Source: Anaerolineaceae bacterium (GTDB lineage Bacteria > Chloroflexota > Anaerolineae > Promineifilales > Promineifilaceae). From it: a DNA stretch of 64,000 nucleotides. A model generated the notes under the pieces. It ran no database searches and was not told the DNA's origin. It worked only from the letters and a program-made list of their open reading frames with translations. Made by a program: the position numbers and the translations under genes. Below are positions 35,668 through 45,088 of the stretch, in pieces (positions within the stretch are counted from its first letter, which is position 1; each line of letters begins with the position of its first letter). The stretch lies in NCBI GenBank assembly GCA_002699125.1, contig PABI01000162.1:1-64000 (forward strand). The letters run 5' to 3'.

Positions 35668-36921
35668 ATGCAGCGTGTTGACATTCCAAAAATTCCGGCC
35701 CGACAGCTGGTCTGGTGGACCCTGGGGGTAACGGCCGTTGTTCTTAGCGGCTGGCTGCTCATCCGGTTCCAGGAAATGGTGCTGCTGCTGCTGACGGCCG
35801 TTATTTTGAGTACGGCCGTTCGCCCCGGCGTGGCCCGGCTAGAAAAACAAGGCATCGCCAAACCGGTTGGCATTGTCATCATCTTTGCGCTGGTTGGGTT
35901 CTTGCTGGGACTGCTCATCTGGGCCACCGTGCCGGTGCTGGTAGAGCAAACCAGTGCCTTAAGCCAAAGTATGGCGGAAGGATACCAGCTGCTGCGCCAA
36001 TGGCTGCAAGAATCACCCAATATTTTGCTCAGCCGCTTCCTCGACATATTGCCCAGCGATTTACAAGGACTTATGCCCGGCGGGGAAACCGCCCTGACAG
36101 AAGGCGAGATGAACATTGTGGCCGACAATGGCCAGGGGGAGCAGCTGCTCATCGGGCTGGCCCAGGCCGTTGCCGTCGTCATGCTCACTTTTTACTGGAC
36201 CCTGGAGAGTGAGTTTGTCAAAAACGCTATCTTTTTGTTGATTCCCCTGCCCAAACGGGAAGGTGTGCGCCAGGTTGTAGCCGAAATAGAAACGAAAGTT
36301 GGCGGCTACTTGCTAGGCCAGGGACTGCTTTGCCTGATTGTTGGGCTGGTGGCATTTGTCGCTTATTTACTCATCGGGCTGCCCCACGCGCTGCTGCTGG
36401 CCGTTTTTGCCGGGCTGCTGGAGGCAGTTCCCCTGGTTGGCCCATTTCTGGGCGCGGTGCCCGCCGTCATCATTGGGCTGTCTGTCTCCCCGACCACAGC
36501 GCTTTGGGTGGTGGTGGCTTCCGTCATCATCCAGCAGTTAGAAAACAGCTATCTGGTACCCCGGGTGATGAACAGCGTGATTGGCATACGGCCGCTTGTC
36601 TCCCTACTCTCTTTATTGGCCTTTGGTTCGCTTTATGGCGTACTCGGGGCCTTGATTGCTTTGCCGCTGGCGGGGGTTATCCAACTGCTGCTAGACCGTT
36701 TCCTCTTAGCCCGGGAAAGCCTGGTACAGGAAGAGGCAGGGCGCGACCAGCTCAGCCTGCTGCGGTATGAAACCAATCAGCTGGTACAGGACATTCGCAA
36801 CCAGATTCGCCACAAAGAGAGTGAACCGTCGGCCATGGCCGATGCCCTGGAAGACGAAGTAGAGGCGCTGGCGCTGGACCTGGAAGGGTTTCTGGCAGCA
36901 CAAGGGAAAACGGCCGAATGA
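35668..36921 (+). CDS. AI-2E-family (PerM/TqsA-type) permease
   Basis: A 417-residue membrane protein with seven to eight segments and the conserved C-terminal half: VGGYLLGQGLLCLIVG, LPHALLLAVFAGLLEAVPLVGP, and NSYLVPRVMNS. The cytoplasmic tail of about 80 residues is charged and helical. Members include putative autoinducer-2 exporters and Na+/H+ antiporters; the substrate cannot be inferred. It lies 13 bases after the ABC permease and overlaps the next permease by 4 bases. Confidence 0.9.
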   Translation: MQRVDIPKIPARQLVWWTLGVTAVVLSGWLLIRFQEMVLLLLTAVILSTAVRPGVARLEKQGIAKPVGIVIIFALVGFLLGLLIWATVPVLVEQTSALSQSMAEGYQLLRQWLQESPNILLSRFLDILPSDLQGLMPGGETALTEGEMNIVADNGQGEQLLIGLAQAVAVVMLTFYWTLESEFVKNAIFLLIPLPKREGVRQVVAEIETKVGGYLLGQGLLCLIVGLVAFVAYLLIGLPHALLLAVFAGLLEAVPLVGPFLGAVPAVIIGLSVSPTTALWVVVASVIIQQLENSYLVPRVMNSVIGIRPLVSLLSLLAFGSLYGVLGALIALPLAGVIQLLLDRFLLARESLVQEEAGRDQLSLLRYETNQLVQDIRNQIRHKESEPSAMADALEDEVEALALDLEGFLAAQGKTAE

Positions 36922-38087
36922 AGCGCCTGATGCTGTATACGGCCGTTGTCCTGGCTACCCTGCTCGTTTTGTACATTTTGTGGCAATTCCGGCTGGTGCT
37001 GCTGCTGTTTGTGTTGTCCTTGTTTGTGGCGGCGGCGATACGGCCGTTGGTGGGCCGCCTCACCACCTGGGGAATGCCCAAAGCAGGTGCCCAAATTGTG
37101 CTGTACGTCGTCGGCGTGGGTGCTGTCCTGCTCATCTTACTGCTGGTGGGGGATCGCCTGCTCATGGAGCTGAATATTTTGGCCAACCGGGCGGTGATTG
37201 AATATGAGTCCATTTCTCGCCGCTGGGCAGAGGGAGCGGCCTGGCAGCAATCGGCCGTTTCATACCTTTCTTCGCTTCCCTTTGCTACCGTAGAAGAAGC
37301 TGAACTGGAAGAGATGCTGCCGACCTTCGTGTTTGTCACCCAAGGAGTCGCTACGGCACTGGGTGGATTGCTGCTGCTGCTGGCGCTCAGCGTTTATTGG
37401 AGCGCTGACCAATACCGCTTTGAACGCTTGTGGCTCTCGCTGCTGTCGCCCAAGCGGCGAGCCTATGCCAGAAATGGCTGGCGCGAAATAGAGCGGACGG
37501 TAGGCAGCTACCTGCGCAGCCAGGCGGTGCAAAGCGTACTGGCGGCATTTTTCCTGGGTTTGGGTGCCTGGGCCGCGCACATGGACTTCCCTGTTTTACT
37601 GGCGCTGCTGGGCGCTCTGGCCACGCTGGTACCCCTGTTTGGCGGCCTGGTGATTGCCCTTTTGGCCTTTGGCCTGGGTTCTCTGGAAGGGCTCAGCCTG
37701 GGTCTAGGTGCAGCGACGTACACGCTTATCCTCTTTTTAGCGCTGGAATTTTTTGTAGAGCCGCGCCTTTGGCCGCGTAAACGGCGCAGCTTTTTGTTTA
37801 CCATTTTGCTCATCATTCCTTTGCTGGAGGCGTTTGGATTGTGGGGACTGCTGGTAGCGCCCCCATTGGCGGCGGCGCTGGAGGTGCTCATTGGCCAGGC
37901 ATATCAATTTTATTTGCAGCGGGAAGGAACGGCCGTCCAGTTAGACGACATCGAAACCCGCTACCAAGAAATGCTCATCAAGGCCAACCAGACAGAAGAA
38001 TACGGCGATCTGACACCGGAACTGCAAAACCTGACCAAACGATTGGCTGCGCTCCTGGCTGACTCGCGCCAAATTAAGCTCAATTGA
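36918..38087 (+). CDS. Second AI-2E-family permease
   Basis: A 389-residue paralogue of the preceding gene, starting in the ATGA overlap. It keeps the family order of segments but is diverged: EIERTVGSYLRSQAVQSVLA and ATLVPLFGGLVIALLA replace the more canonical motifs, and ALEFFVEPRLWPRKRRS stands where NSYLVPRVM is usual. The two coupled copies may form a heteromer (inference). Last gene of the unit that began at 33144. Confidence 0.87.
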   Translation: MKRLMLYTAVVLATLLVLYILWQFRLVLLLFVLSLFVAAAIRPLVGRLTTWGMPKAGAQIVLYVVGVGAVLLILLLVGDRLLMELNILANRAVIEYESISRRWAEGAAWQQSAVSYLSSLPFATVEEAELEEMLPTFVFVTQGVATALGGLLLLLALSVYWSADQYRFERLWLSLLSPKRRAYARNGWREIERTVGSYLRSQAVQSVLAAFFLGLGAWAAHMDFPVLLALLGALATLVPLFGGLVIALLAFGLGSLEGLSLGLGAATYTLILFLALEFFVEPRLWPRKRRSFLFTILLIIPLLEAFGLWGLLVAPPLAAALEVLIGQAYQFYLQREGTAVQLDDIETRYQEMLIKANQTEEYGDLTPELQNLTKRLAALLADSRQIKLN

Positions 38088-38103
38088 GTTAAGCGCTCGT
38101 TCG

Positions 38104-38184
38104 ACTGACCCGAAAGTATTGTTCTAAACAAGTACCGCTTGCTATACACAAGATAATTGTTTAGAAAGTTTGATTCAGGTCAGT
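38104..38184. repeat. 81-bp nested palindrome with ACTGACC ends
   Basis: ACTGACC (38104-38110) and GGTCAGT (38178-38184) flank TTCTAAACAA (38122-38131) and TTGTTTAGAA (38157-38166) with equal 11-base spacings on both sides. It lies after the AI-2E operon. A shorter element with the same ends is at 60441-60485. Confidence 0.65.
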
Positions 38185-38309
38185 AAACAGGCAACTATAT
38201 CCTTTTCATACCCTCAAATTGTGCCCTAATCTATCCAACTTTTCTGGCCCCGAGGCTAAACTATCCCTACGAAATATGTTAAATCAAATTAGATTAAAGG
38301 AGATGGATC

Positions 38310-38864
38310 ATGCTCAGTAACCTGTCACGTTATTGGTGGCTGCTTGCCTTACGTGGGGTAGCTGCCGTCATTTTTGGTATTCTCGCTTTTGTCTGGCCTC
38401 AGCTAACGCTTGGGGTGCTGGTGATTCTGTTTGGTGCCTATGTTTTTGTAGATGGCGTGGCAAATTTAATCACGGGCATCAGCGACCGCAACGTTAACGA
38501 GCGGTGGGGGCTAATGCTGCTGGAAGGGATTGTGGGCATTACTGCCGGTGTATTAACTTTTGTGTATCCGGGCATTACGGCCGTTGCCCTTCTCTACATC
38601 ATTGCCTTTTGGGCTGTATTAACCGGTGTGCTGGAAGTTGCAGCGGCCGTTCGCCTGCGTGAAGAAATTGAAGGCGAATGGGCGCTTGGCTTGAGCGGCA
38701 TCGTTTCCGTTCTGTTGGGTCTAGCGCTTATCATCTTCCCCGGTGCCGGCGCGCTGGCCGTCATCTGGATGATTGGTGCTTATGCCATTCTGTTTGGCGC
38801 CTTGATGATCTATCTTGGCTTCAAACTGCGCGGCAGCGACACGCCAGAATTGAAACACGCCTAA
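38310..38864 (+). CDS. HdeD-family (DUF308) membrane protein
   Basis: A 184-residue protein with six hydrophobic segments in three tandem pairs, each pair containing a GIxxFxxP-like turn (FGILAFVWPQLTL, AGVLTFVYPGITA, LGLALIIFPGAGA). HdeD is linked to acid resistance in enterics; elsewhere the role is unknown. AAAGGAG precedes the ATG. Single-gene unit with a terminator. Confidence 0.9.
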   Translation: MLSNLSRYWWLLALRGVAAVIFGILAFVWPQLTLGVLVILFGAYVFVDGVANLITGISDRNVNERWGLMLLEGIVGITAGVLTFVYPGITAVALLYIIAFWAVLTGVLEVAAAVRLREEIEGEWALGLSGIVSVLLGLALIIFPGAGALAVIWMIGAYAILFGALMIYLGFKLRGSDTPELKHA

Positions 38865-38893
38865 GATTAAGACAAAATCAATTTAAGACAAGC

Positions 38894-38928
38894 AAGGAGC
38901 GTTGGTGATGTCCAACGCTCCTTATTTA
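38894..38928 (+). terminator. Terminator after HdeD
   Basis: Stem 38894-38905 with 38912-38923 (core GGAGCGTTGG), six-base loop, then ATTTATTT. It also separates the convergent GH13 gene. Confidence 0.88.
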
Positions 38929-38932
38929 TTTT

Positions 38933-40741
38933 CTATTGTGAATAGATGAGGGCGCTGTACGGGGCAATGGCGATGACGGCTTCCCGTGAACCGTCCGCTG
39001 CGGTTACATTTCCGCTAACCTGGCCCTCAAAAGAGGCGTCATATGCTGCAAAATGGCTGTCGAAGCGCAGCTGCCATTCACCAGCGGCAGGAAAGTTAAG
39101 CCGAAAATCGTGCAGTGTGTTGTTGGCAAAGTTCAAGATAACCACCACGCTGTCACCAGGTCCACCCTGCTCAGCCCAACGATGGTAAGCCAGCAGATTA
39201 TTGTTGTGATCCACATGATAGGTGTCGATAAACTGGCCGGTCAACCCTTTGCTAAATCCCTGACTATTGCGGCGCAGATGAATGAGTTCGGTATAAAGCT
39301 GAACCAGCCCTTGCAGTTCATCAGCACGATGCCAATCCAGCGGATCTTTATCGTCAAACCATTTGTCTTCCAGAAATTCTTGCCCTTGGAAAATCATGGG
39401 GATGCCGGGAGCTGTAAACACGCAGGCCGCACCCAACGTGGAGCGCTTTTTAGCATACCAGCTCAGGCTGTGGCCCGGCCAAATTTCTTCGGGCACGCGT
39501 GCTTTGCCGTTGGCCACTTCATCATGGGATTCGGTGTAGATGACGCGCTTGAAGGCGTCGCCGTTGTATTGATATTTGAGGGCCGCACAAACGGCATTGA
39601 GGTCACGAAATGCATCATCGCCGGTGATGAGCGCCGTGCGAATGGGATGAACGAAGTTGCTGTCCCACTGGCTGCTAAATCCGGCACCGCCGGCACTGGT
39701 GCTTTTCACCAACCATTCATTGCCGCGTAAATCTTCGGCGATGCTTATTTTATGGGGCGCGTGCGCCTGGATTTCCTCGTTGATCCACTGCATGAGGCTC
39801 CACCCTTCTGGCAGATCGCCAGCGGGATTTTGGTCATGACCGCTCACGTTGCGAATGTAAGCGGTGGCATCCCAACGCAGGCCATCAACGTGATACTCAT
39901 CCAGCCACATGAGAACGTTGTCCCGTAAATATTGGCGGACTTGGGGACGGCCGTAATCCGGCCGTGTATCTCCCCAGGGCGTGTCAGCGCGCTCATCGTT
40001 GTAAAAATAAATGCCGCCGCCGTCATTTTGGTACCAACCATCAAAGCGCCACAAATCCAGATCACCGGGTCCCAGATGGTTAAAAACCACATCCAAAATC
40101 ACGGCGATGCCCTGTTCATGGGCGGCTTTAACAAACGCTTTAAACGCCTGTGGCCCACCGTAATCCGTTTCGATGGCAAAGGGAAGTGACGCATTGTAGC
40201 CCCAGGAAAAACCGCCGGGGAATTCCATGGGCGGCATGATCTCTACAGCATTAATGCCCAACTGGTGCAGGTACGGCAGCTTTTCTCTGGCAGATTGAAA
40301 CGTACCGGGGTCGCCACCGGGATCATCATTGAAGGTGCCGATGTGCATTTCGTAAATGATGAGCTCATTCCAGGGAGCAATTTGGAATTTGTCGCTCTCG
40401 CCCCAGTCAAATTGAGCGTTGGCAATGACGCTGTTGCCCACGGAGCCTGTCACCTGCCTGGCATAAGGGTCCATCCGGTGCAGCGTCTGATTGCCATTGG
40501 TGATGAGGTATTTGTATTCATCGCCTGCCTTGGCCTGGGGTACATTCACGGCCCAGTAGCCATCTTGTTCCGGTTGGAGGGAAACGGCCGTTTCATCCCA
40601 ATCGTTAAAACTGCCGACTACATGCACCTCATCGGCAAACGGTGCCCACACACGAAACGTCACCCCATTTTTGTGCACAACCGCCCCCATGCCCGGCTGG
40701 AGCGCTGCCTTAGCTTTTGTCGATTTCTTTTGTTTGGCCAT
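38933..40741 (-). CDS. GH13 alpha-glucan enzyme, branching enzyme-like
   Basis: A 602-residue cytoplasmic enzyme. A CBM48 domain (VTFRVWAPFADEVHVVGSFN, residues 27-110) is followed by the GH13 barrel: DVVFNH (217-222), nucleophile Asp291 in DGLRWDA, acid/base Glu336 in IAEDLRG, and Asp407 in ESHDEVANG. The layout matches 1,4-alpha-glucan branching enzymes and the related malto-oligosyltrehalose hydrolases; the SHDE motif favours branching enzyme. The ATG at 40741 is used; the frame also has a TTG one codon up. It probably makes or trims glycogen with neighbours. It is cotranscribed after DUF1232. Confidence 0.88.
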   Translation of the reverse strand: MAKQKKSTKAKAALQPGMGAVVHKNGVTFRVWAPFADEVHVVGSFNDWDETAVSLQPEQDGYWAVNVPQAKAGDEYKYLITNGNQTLHRMDPYARQVTGSVGNSVIANAQFDWGESDKFQIAPWNELIIYEMHIGTFNDDPGGDPGTFQSAREKLPYLHQLGINAVEIMPPMEFPGGFSWGYNASLPFAIETDYGGPQAFKAFVKAAHEQGIAVILDVVFNHLGPGDLDLWRFDGWYQNDGGGIYFYNDERADTPWGDTRPDYGRPQVRQYLRDNVLMWLDEYHVDGLRWDATAYIRNVSGHDQNPAGDLPEGWSLMQWINEEIQAHAPHKISIAEDLRGNEWLVKSTSAGGAGFSSQWDSNFVHPIRTALITGDDAFRDLNAVCAALKYQYNGDAFKRVIYTESHDEVANGKARVPEEIWPGHSLSWYAKKRSTLGAACVFTAPGIPMIFQGQEFLEDKWFDDKDPLDWHRADELQGLVQLYTELIHLRRNSQGFSKGLTGQFIDTYHVDHNNNLLAYHRWAEQGGPGDSVVVILNFANNTLHDFRLNFPAAGEWQLRFDSHFAAYDASFEGQVSGNVTAADGSREAVIAIAPYSALIYSQ

Positions 40742-40768
40742 CAATTGGTTGCCTCATCAACCGTTTGG

Positions 40769-41089
40769 TTATTGGTTAATTTGCGCTTTTAGCGCCATGT
40801 CGCGCGGCATGTAATCATCCACAACTTCCGGCGGCGCTAAACGGATAAATGCGGACAGGCTAATCACCAGCAGTCCAAAATCGTCCATTTGGCCCAGAAC
40901 GGGTATGATGTCGGGGACGAGATCAAACGGCGAGAGCAAATAAATACCTACCAGGAAAGGAATGGCTTTGGTGTAGAGGGGAACACGGCCGTCTTTCATT
41001 AAATGACCCACGAGTTTGATTTCCACCCACAACCGCCGCCAATATTCTGGATCGACCATTTTTGGGAACAATCTCATAGAATGTACCAT
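40769..41089 (-). CDS. DUF1232 (YkvA-like) membrane protein
   Basis: A 106-residue protein with two hydrophobic segments and the family core YLLSPFDLVPDIIPVLGQMDD. GGAG lies ten bases before the ATG at 41089. Function unknown. It lies 27 bases before the GH13 gene on the same strand. Confidence 0.9.
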   Translation of the reverse strand: MVHSMRLFPKMVDPEYWRRLWVEIKLVGHLMKDGRVPLYTKAIPFLVGIYLLSPFDLVPDIIPVLGQMDDFGLLVISLSAFIRLAPPEVVDDYMPRDMALKAQINQ

Positions 41090-41198
41090 AACTTTTTACT
41101 CCTCTAAAACAAACCGCGGAGAACGCAGAGGAAGAGAGAAAAATAATCTGCGTAATCTGCGTAATCTGCGGATTTTCATTCATGGTGCTGTATCTTGT
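41090..41198. repeat. GCAGA-rich spacer with tandem CTGCGTAAT
   Basis: CTGCGTAAT occurs twice in tandem at 41149-41166 and then as CTGCGGATT at 41167. AACCGCGGAGAACGCAGAGG lies next to it. Related GCAGAG/GCGGAG runs are at 27011-27032 and 55357-55380. A low-complexity spacer repeat. Confidence 0.5.
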
Positions 41199-42437
41199 TT
41201 ATTCTTTTTCGGCTGAATCTAGCTCTAAAAGCTGCCGCCAATCCAGGCTAAAGATCGGCTTTTGGGCATCAATGCGAATGTGGAAGCCTGCTTTTTTGGC
41301 TTCGATTGCCTGTTCATATACCTGGACCAACCGTTTGGCCTGTTTTTCGCTGTCAAACTCGTTGGCTTTGTGGGCGGCGGCTTCGGCCAGCTTGTGGCAC
41401 AGCGCTTCATCTTCCAGCAGCCGCAGCAGGGCGCTGCTGAGTGCTGCGCTATCGTTGGTGGTGAGCAAACCTTGCTCGCCATCCGTGACGGCATCGGACG
41501 TACCGGTGGCGTCCACAGCCACAATAGGCAGTCCGGCCGCCATCGCTTCCAACGTTACCAGCCCTTGCGTTTCCGTAACGGAGGCAAAGCCGAACAAATC
41601 GGCCGCTTTGAGGTAATTGGGCACGGCATCAAACGGCACGGTGCCAATTAAGTTGACACGCTGCGCTACCCCCAGCTTTTTGGCCAGCTTCTCTAGCCCC
41701 TCACGCTCTTCGCCTTCACCAAGAATAACCAGACGCACGTTGGGATGTTTTTGGATGACGGGGGCAACGGCCGTAATCAGCGTCTGCCAATTTTTTTCCT
41801 TGGCCAGCCGACCCAGCGAAATGAGTATCCTGTCATCATCTGCCCAGCCGTGACGCTGGCGCACGTCGCCTGCCTCTGCCTGTTGGTATTGGGCCACGTT
41901 GATGCCGGTGGGAACGGCCGTAATCCCCTCGGTCACGCCATACGTTTCTGCCAATAACTGTTTGATGCTCTCACTGGGCACCACCACATGCTGGCAGTGG
42001 TTCATATAATCCCCAATCCAGCGATCAATCACCTGCTTTACCAACCCCTGGGGAAAGCCAAAGGCGTAATGACTATATTCACGGTAGCGAGTATGGTGTG
42101 TAAACACTAGGGGGATTTCCAAAGCTTCCGCTTTGCGGGCTGCCACCTGCCCCAGCAAAACCGGATGGTGGGCATGAATAACGTTTAGCTTGAGAGAGGG
42201 CAGCAGCGTATCGACAAAATTAGAGACCGGAATGGTGAGAGGATACTCTTGCAGGGGCAGCTGCAGCGCAGGGTAGCGAAAAATGAACGGCTCTTGGTCT
42301 TCATGATCCCGGTGGGTCTGGGCAAAAACGAAAACGTTGTGGCCCAGGTCTGTGAGCCCCCGGCGAAAGCTGCTAACGGAGCGAACCACCCCGCTGGTGA
42401 CGGGGTGGTAGGTGTTGGTGAAATGGGCTATGTGCAT
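41199..42437 (-). CDS. GT4 glycosyltransferase
   Basis: A 412-residue GT-B enzyme. The N-terminus MHIAHFTNTYHPVTSGV is the glycine-bearing acceptor strand, and TETQGLVTLEAMAAGLPIVA is the donor-site EX7E region; GRLAKEKNWQTLI is the nucleotide strand. The acceptor-domain motif VFTHHTRYREYSHYAF resembles 1,2-diacylglycerol 3-glucosyltransferases, so a membrane glycolipid is likely (inference). AAGGA precedes the ATG. It may be cotranscribed with the hydrolase gene upstream (50-base gap). Confidence 0.9.
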   Translation of the reverse strand: MHIAHFTNTYHPVTSGVVRSVSSFRRGLTDLGHNVFVFAQTHRDHEDQEPFIFRYPALQLPLQEYPLTIPVSNFVDTLLPSLKLNVIHAHHPVLLGQVAARKAEALEIPLVFTHHTRYREYSHYAFGFPQGLVKQVIDRWIGDYMNHCQHVVVPSESIKQLLAETYGVTEGITAVPTGINVAQYQQAEAGDVRQRHGWADDDRILISLGRLAKEKNWQTLITAVAPVIQKHPNVRLVILGEGEEREGLEKLAKKLGVAQRVNLIGTVPFDAVPNYLKAADLFGFASVTETQGLVTLEAMAAGLPIVAVDATGTSDAVTDGEQGLLTTNDSAALSSALLRLLEDEALCHKLAEAAAHKANEFDSEKQAKRLVQVYEQAIEAKKAGFHIRIDAQKPIFSLDWRQLLELDSAEKE

Positions 42438-42487
42438 GAACGCGTCCTTTTACGGCTAATCGCCGAAGGGTTGTGCGTGAATCCGTT

Positions 42488-43918
42488 TCATGATTCACGC
42501 ATCACGGGCCTGTCAATTTCCTGGGTTCCCAAATGGCCCCGGTTTTTAAAGCTAAACATCTCCTCTTTGCAGACGGAAAAAGCATAGATCACCATGCTGG
42601 CATTCCAGGTAAGCGGCGCTTCAGAGGTATAGAGTAAGGTGGAGAGGAAACGGCCGTTTTTGCCATATACCTCATGCACCACACCATCCTGCACAATCGC
42701 TTTGCTCATGCGGGTGATTAATTCTTGGGCTTCAGACGGCCGTCCGGTTCGGGCTAAAGCAACCGCGTGCCAGCCACCCAGCCACAGCCAGGCGGCATTC
42801 GTATGGTAATGGGGAATGCGCGCAATATGATTTTCCACCGCCACGTCCCGTCGCCGGTAGCCATAACTCACCACCTGTGTCGGCACCGGATCGGCCATGC
42901 CGATGCGCTTCATCGCATCCAAAATAGAGTGTGCTTGCTCTTCAGTGGCCAATCCCCAGGCCACCGCCAGCGTGTTGCCGCTGCTGCTCAGACTGTGATG
43001 CTGCTCGCTGGTTATAAAATAGCCTTGCTCGTCGCGCCAAAAATGGGCCTGAATATTATCATACAGCCGCTGTGCCTTATCTTCCCACCACTGTTGGTGC
43101 AAGTCACTCTCACAATGAACAGATGCTTTGGCCAGACCAGACACGGCTTTCCAGTACAGTACGTTGGTGTACAAAATGCGTCCGGTACGGCCGATGCTGT
43201 CGGCCCAGTCGGTAAAGGCACCCTGGTGCAACAAACCATCATCCCCCCGGGCGTGTTCTTCCAGCCAGGTCATGGCCCGGCACAGGCCCTCCCAATGCGT
43301 TCTCAGGAAGTCGTAGTCGCCGGTTTGCTCAACATAGTGCAGCGCAGCGATGACAAGCAGGCTGTTTCCATCCAGCGAAATGGTGCGGTGCGCCGTCTGG
43401 TATTTGGGGCGCAGCGGCTTGTGAATAGGCTGTTCACGTTTAAACAGCGAATGCATGTACCGTTCCAATACCCTGGTAGAGTGCAGCTTCACCGGAAACT
43501 GCCCCGATGGTCTCTGATACAGTAAAAACGCTTCCAGACAGTCGCGCACCACCTGCACCTGGCCCAGAGCCATCAGGCCAAAAGTGGCAAAGCCAAAGTC
43601 GCGCGCCCACGGCTCGCGGAAGTTACGCACGCCGGCGCACAGTACCAGCTTTTCCTCCCCATTCAGTAACGGCCGTGGCTCAACGCAATGTTTCACGTTA
43701 GACACGGCAATCTTCAGGGCATGGGCTTCGATCTCGGCCTGGCTGCCACCTTCCAGAATGGCATGTTCCCATTCCAGACGCGGCTGACGCAGCAGCCGCT
43801 CTATGCCGTTGATAAGGCCGCGAATGCCCCGTCTTGCGGCCAGGGCCAATCCCAGGAGGAAAGGTTCTTTTTTGGGTGATTGTTCTTCTGAGGGTGTCAA
43901 GGGTGATTTGTCAGTCAT
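42488..43918 (-). CDS. (alpha/alpha)6-barrel glycoside hydrolase, debranching or invertase-like
   Basis: A 476-residue soluble enzyme built of repeated helix pairs. The motifs GVRNFREPWARDFGFATFGL and SLDGNSLLVIAALHYVEQTG, with TDWADS in the middle and HYHTNAAWLWLGGW near residue 385, fit GH families with this barrel, such as the C-terminal domain of amylo-alpha-1,6-glucosidases and GH100 invertases. Probable catalytic Asp residues are in RDFG and FTDWADS. The exact family needs a profile. Neighbour GT4 and GH13 genes suggest a glucan or glucosyl-lipid pathway. Confidence 0.75.
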   Translation of the reverse strand: MTDKSPLTPSEEQSPKKEPFLLGLALAARRGIRGLINGIERLLRQPRLEWEHAILEGGSQAEIEAHALKIAVSNVKHCVEPRPLLNGEEKLVLCAGVRNFREPWARDFGFATFGLMALGQVQVVRDCLEAFLLYQRPSGQFPVKLHSTRVLERYMHSLFKREQPIHKPLRPKYQTAHRTISLDGNSLLVIAALHYVEQTGDYDFLRTHWEGLCRAMTWLEEHARGDDGLLHQGAFTDWADSIGRTGRILYTNVLYWKAVSGLAKASVHCESDLHQQWWEDKAQRLYDNIQAHFWRDEQGYFITSEQHHSLSSSGNTLAVAWGLATEEQAHSILDAMKRIGMADPVPTQVVSYGYRRRDVAVENHIARIPHYHTNAAWLWLGGWHAVALARTGRPSEAQELITRMSKAIVQDGVVHEVYGKNGRFLSTLLYTSEAPLTWNASMVIYAFSVCKEEMFSFKNRGHLGTQEIDRPVMRES

Positions 43919-43955
43919 GTTGTTACTTTGAGTCGTCTAAAAATTTATCCAAATT

Positions 43956-44750
43956 TTATCCTTGCAATAAGGATTCCGCACCATCTATCCAAACCTCAGT
44001 GCCAGTAATGTGGCGAGCGGCATCTGAGGCGAGAAAAGCCACCAGTTCGGCAACCTCTGCGGCCGTTCCCGGTTGGCCATCGGTGAGGGGAATGCGGCCT
44101 GCCGGATAGTTGACCGGTTCGCGGGCTTCCGCCACGTCCTGCTTTTCCGTGTTTTCTTCAATATTGGTCGCAATGGCACCAGGGCAAATGGCGTTCACCC
44201 AAATGCGATGTTTGGCCAATTCCAGGGCCAACATTTTGGCGATGGCCACCTGTCCCGCCTTGGTGGCCGAGTAAGCCGTAGCCCCGGTGTTGCTAAAAAT
44301 GCGCGTCCCGTTCACCGAGGCGGTAATGATAATGGAGCCGCCCTGTTTTTTGAGATAGGGCACGGCCGTTTTCAGCGTAAAAAAGGTGCCGGTCAGGTTC
44401 ACCCGGATGGTCTTCTGCCATTCGTCCGGGTCCAATTCTTCAAGAGGTGCCCAGACGCCGTTGATGCCCGCATTGGCAAACACGATGTCCAGCCGGCCCC
44501 ATTGGTTGATGATTTGGCTAACGGCCGTTTCCAGCGCCGCATAATCAGAAATATCGGCCTGTAAAACCAAGGCATGATCAGCCGTCTGTTTGTCCTTGAT
44601 AATGGCCGCCGTTTCTTCCAGCCTGGACTTGGTGAAACCCAAAGCAGCAATGCGAGCGCCGCGCTCTGCTAAAAGCAACGCGGTGGCTCGGCCAATACCT
44701 GAGCCAGCACCGGTTACCAGCGCGACCTTGCCTGTTAGTTTGTGATTCAT
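43956..44750 (-). CDS. SDR-family oxidoreductase
   Basis: A 264-residue short-chain dehydrogenase. The cofactor site is TGAGSGIGRA, the active site is Ser in IIITASVNG with Tyr and Lys in YSATK, and FANAGI is in the usual place. It is probably a 3-oxoacyl- or sugar-alcohol-type reductase using NAD(P). AGGAG precedes the ATG. 38 bases downstream of its end lies the hydrolase gene on the same strand. Confidence 0.92.
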   Translation of the reverse strand: MNHKLTGKVALVTGAGSGIGRATALLLAERGARIAALGFTKSRLEETAAIIKDKQTADHALVLQADISDYAALETAVSQIINQWGRLDIVFANAGINGVWAPLEELDPDEWQKTIRVNLTGTFFTLKTAVPYLKKQGGSIIITASVNGTRIFSNTGATAYSATKAGQVAIAKMLALELAKHRIWVNAICPGAIATNIEENTEKQDVAEAREPVNYPAGRIPLTDGQPGTAAEVAELVAFLASDAARHITGTEVWIDGAESLLQG

Positions 44751-45088
44751 TGAACTCCTACGAAAATGGAACGCAGATTTACCTGATAACCCTGATCAGG
44801 AAAATCAGGTTGATCAGCGTTCTATTTCATTCTTAGCTCTAAGCTTATGCGGGTGTCATCTCTTTGTAAATATCCGCAGATTACGCAGGCTTGTGATGAG
44901 CGAAGCCGAATCATTTCGCAGATTGGCTTTCGCATACGAAAAGTTGTCTCATTGAGGGTGAATGTACTGAAGGGAACGGCCGTTTTCAATGTATCGGGAT
45001 ATAAAATTCAGGTATGTTCTCCATGCAGATTAATGGGGGAGTTTATGCTAAAATGCAGCCAGCAACGAGAGCCATGTGGAGGGAGTTC
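44751..45088. repeat. Intergenic region with ACGCAGAT palindrome copy B
   Basis: The 338-base gap holds copy B at 44763-44827: AATGGAACGCAGATTTACCTG, then TGATCAGG and, in the mirror arm, AATCAGG and GATCAGCGTTCTATTT. The second half has a GCAGATTACGCAGG spacer repeat (44877-44890) and one octamer. A conserved extended -10 TGCTAAAAT lies at 45046-45054, shared with the paralogous lipoprotein gene. Confidence 0.6.
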
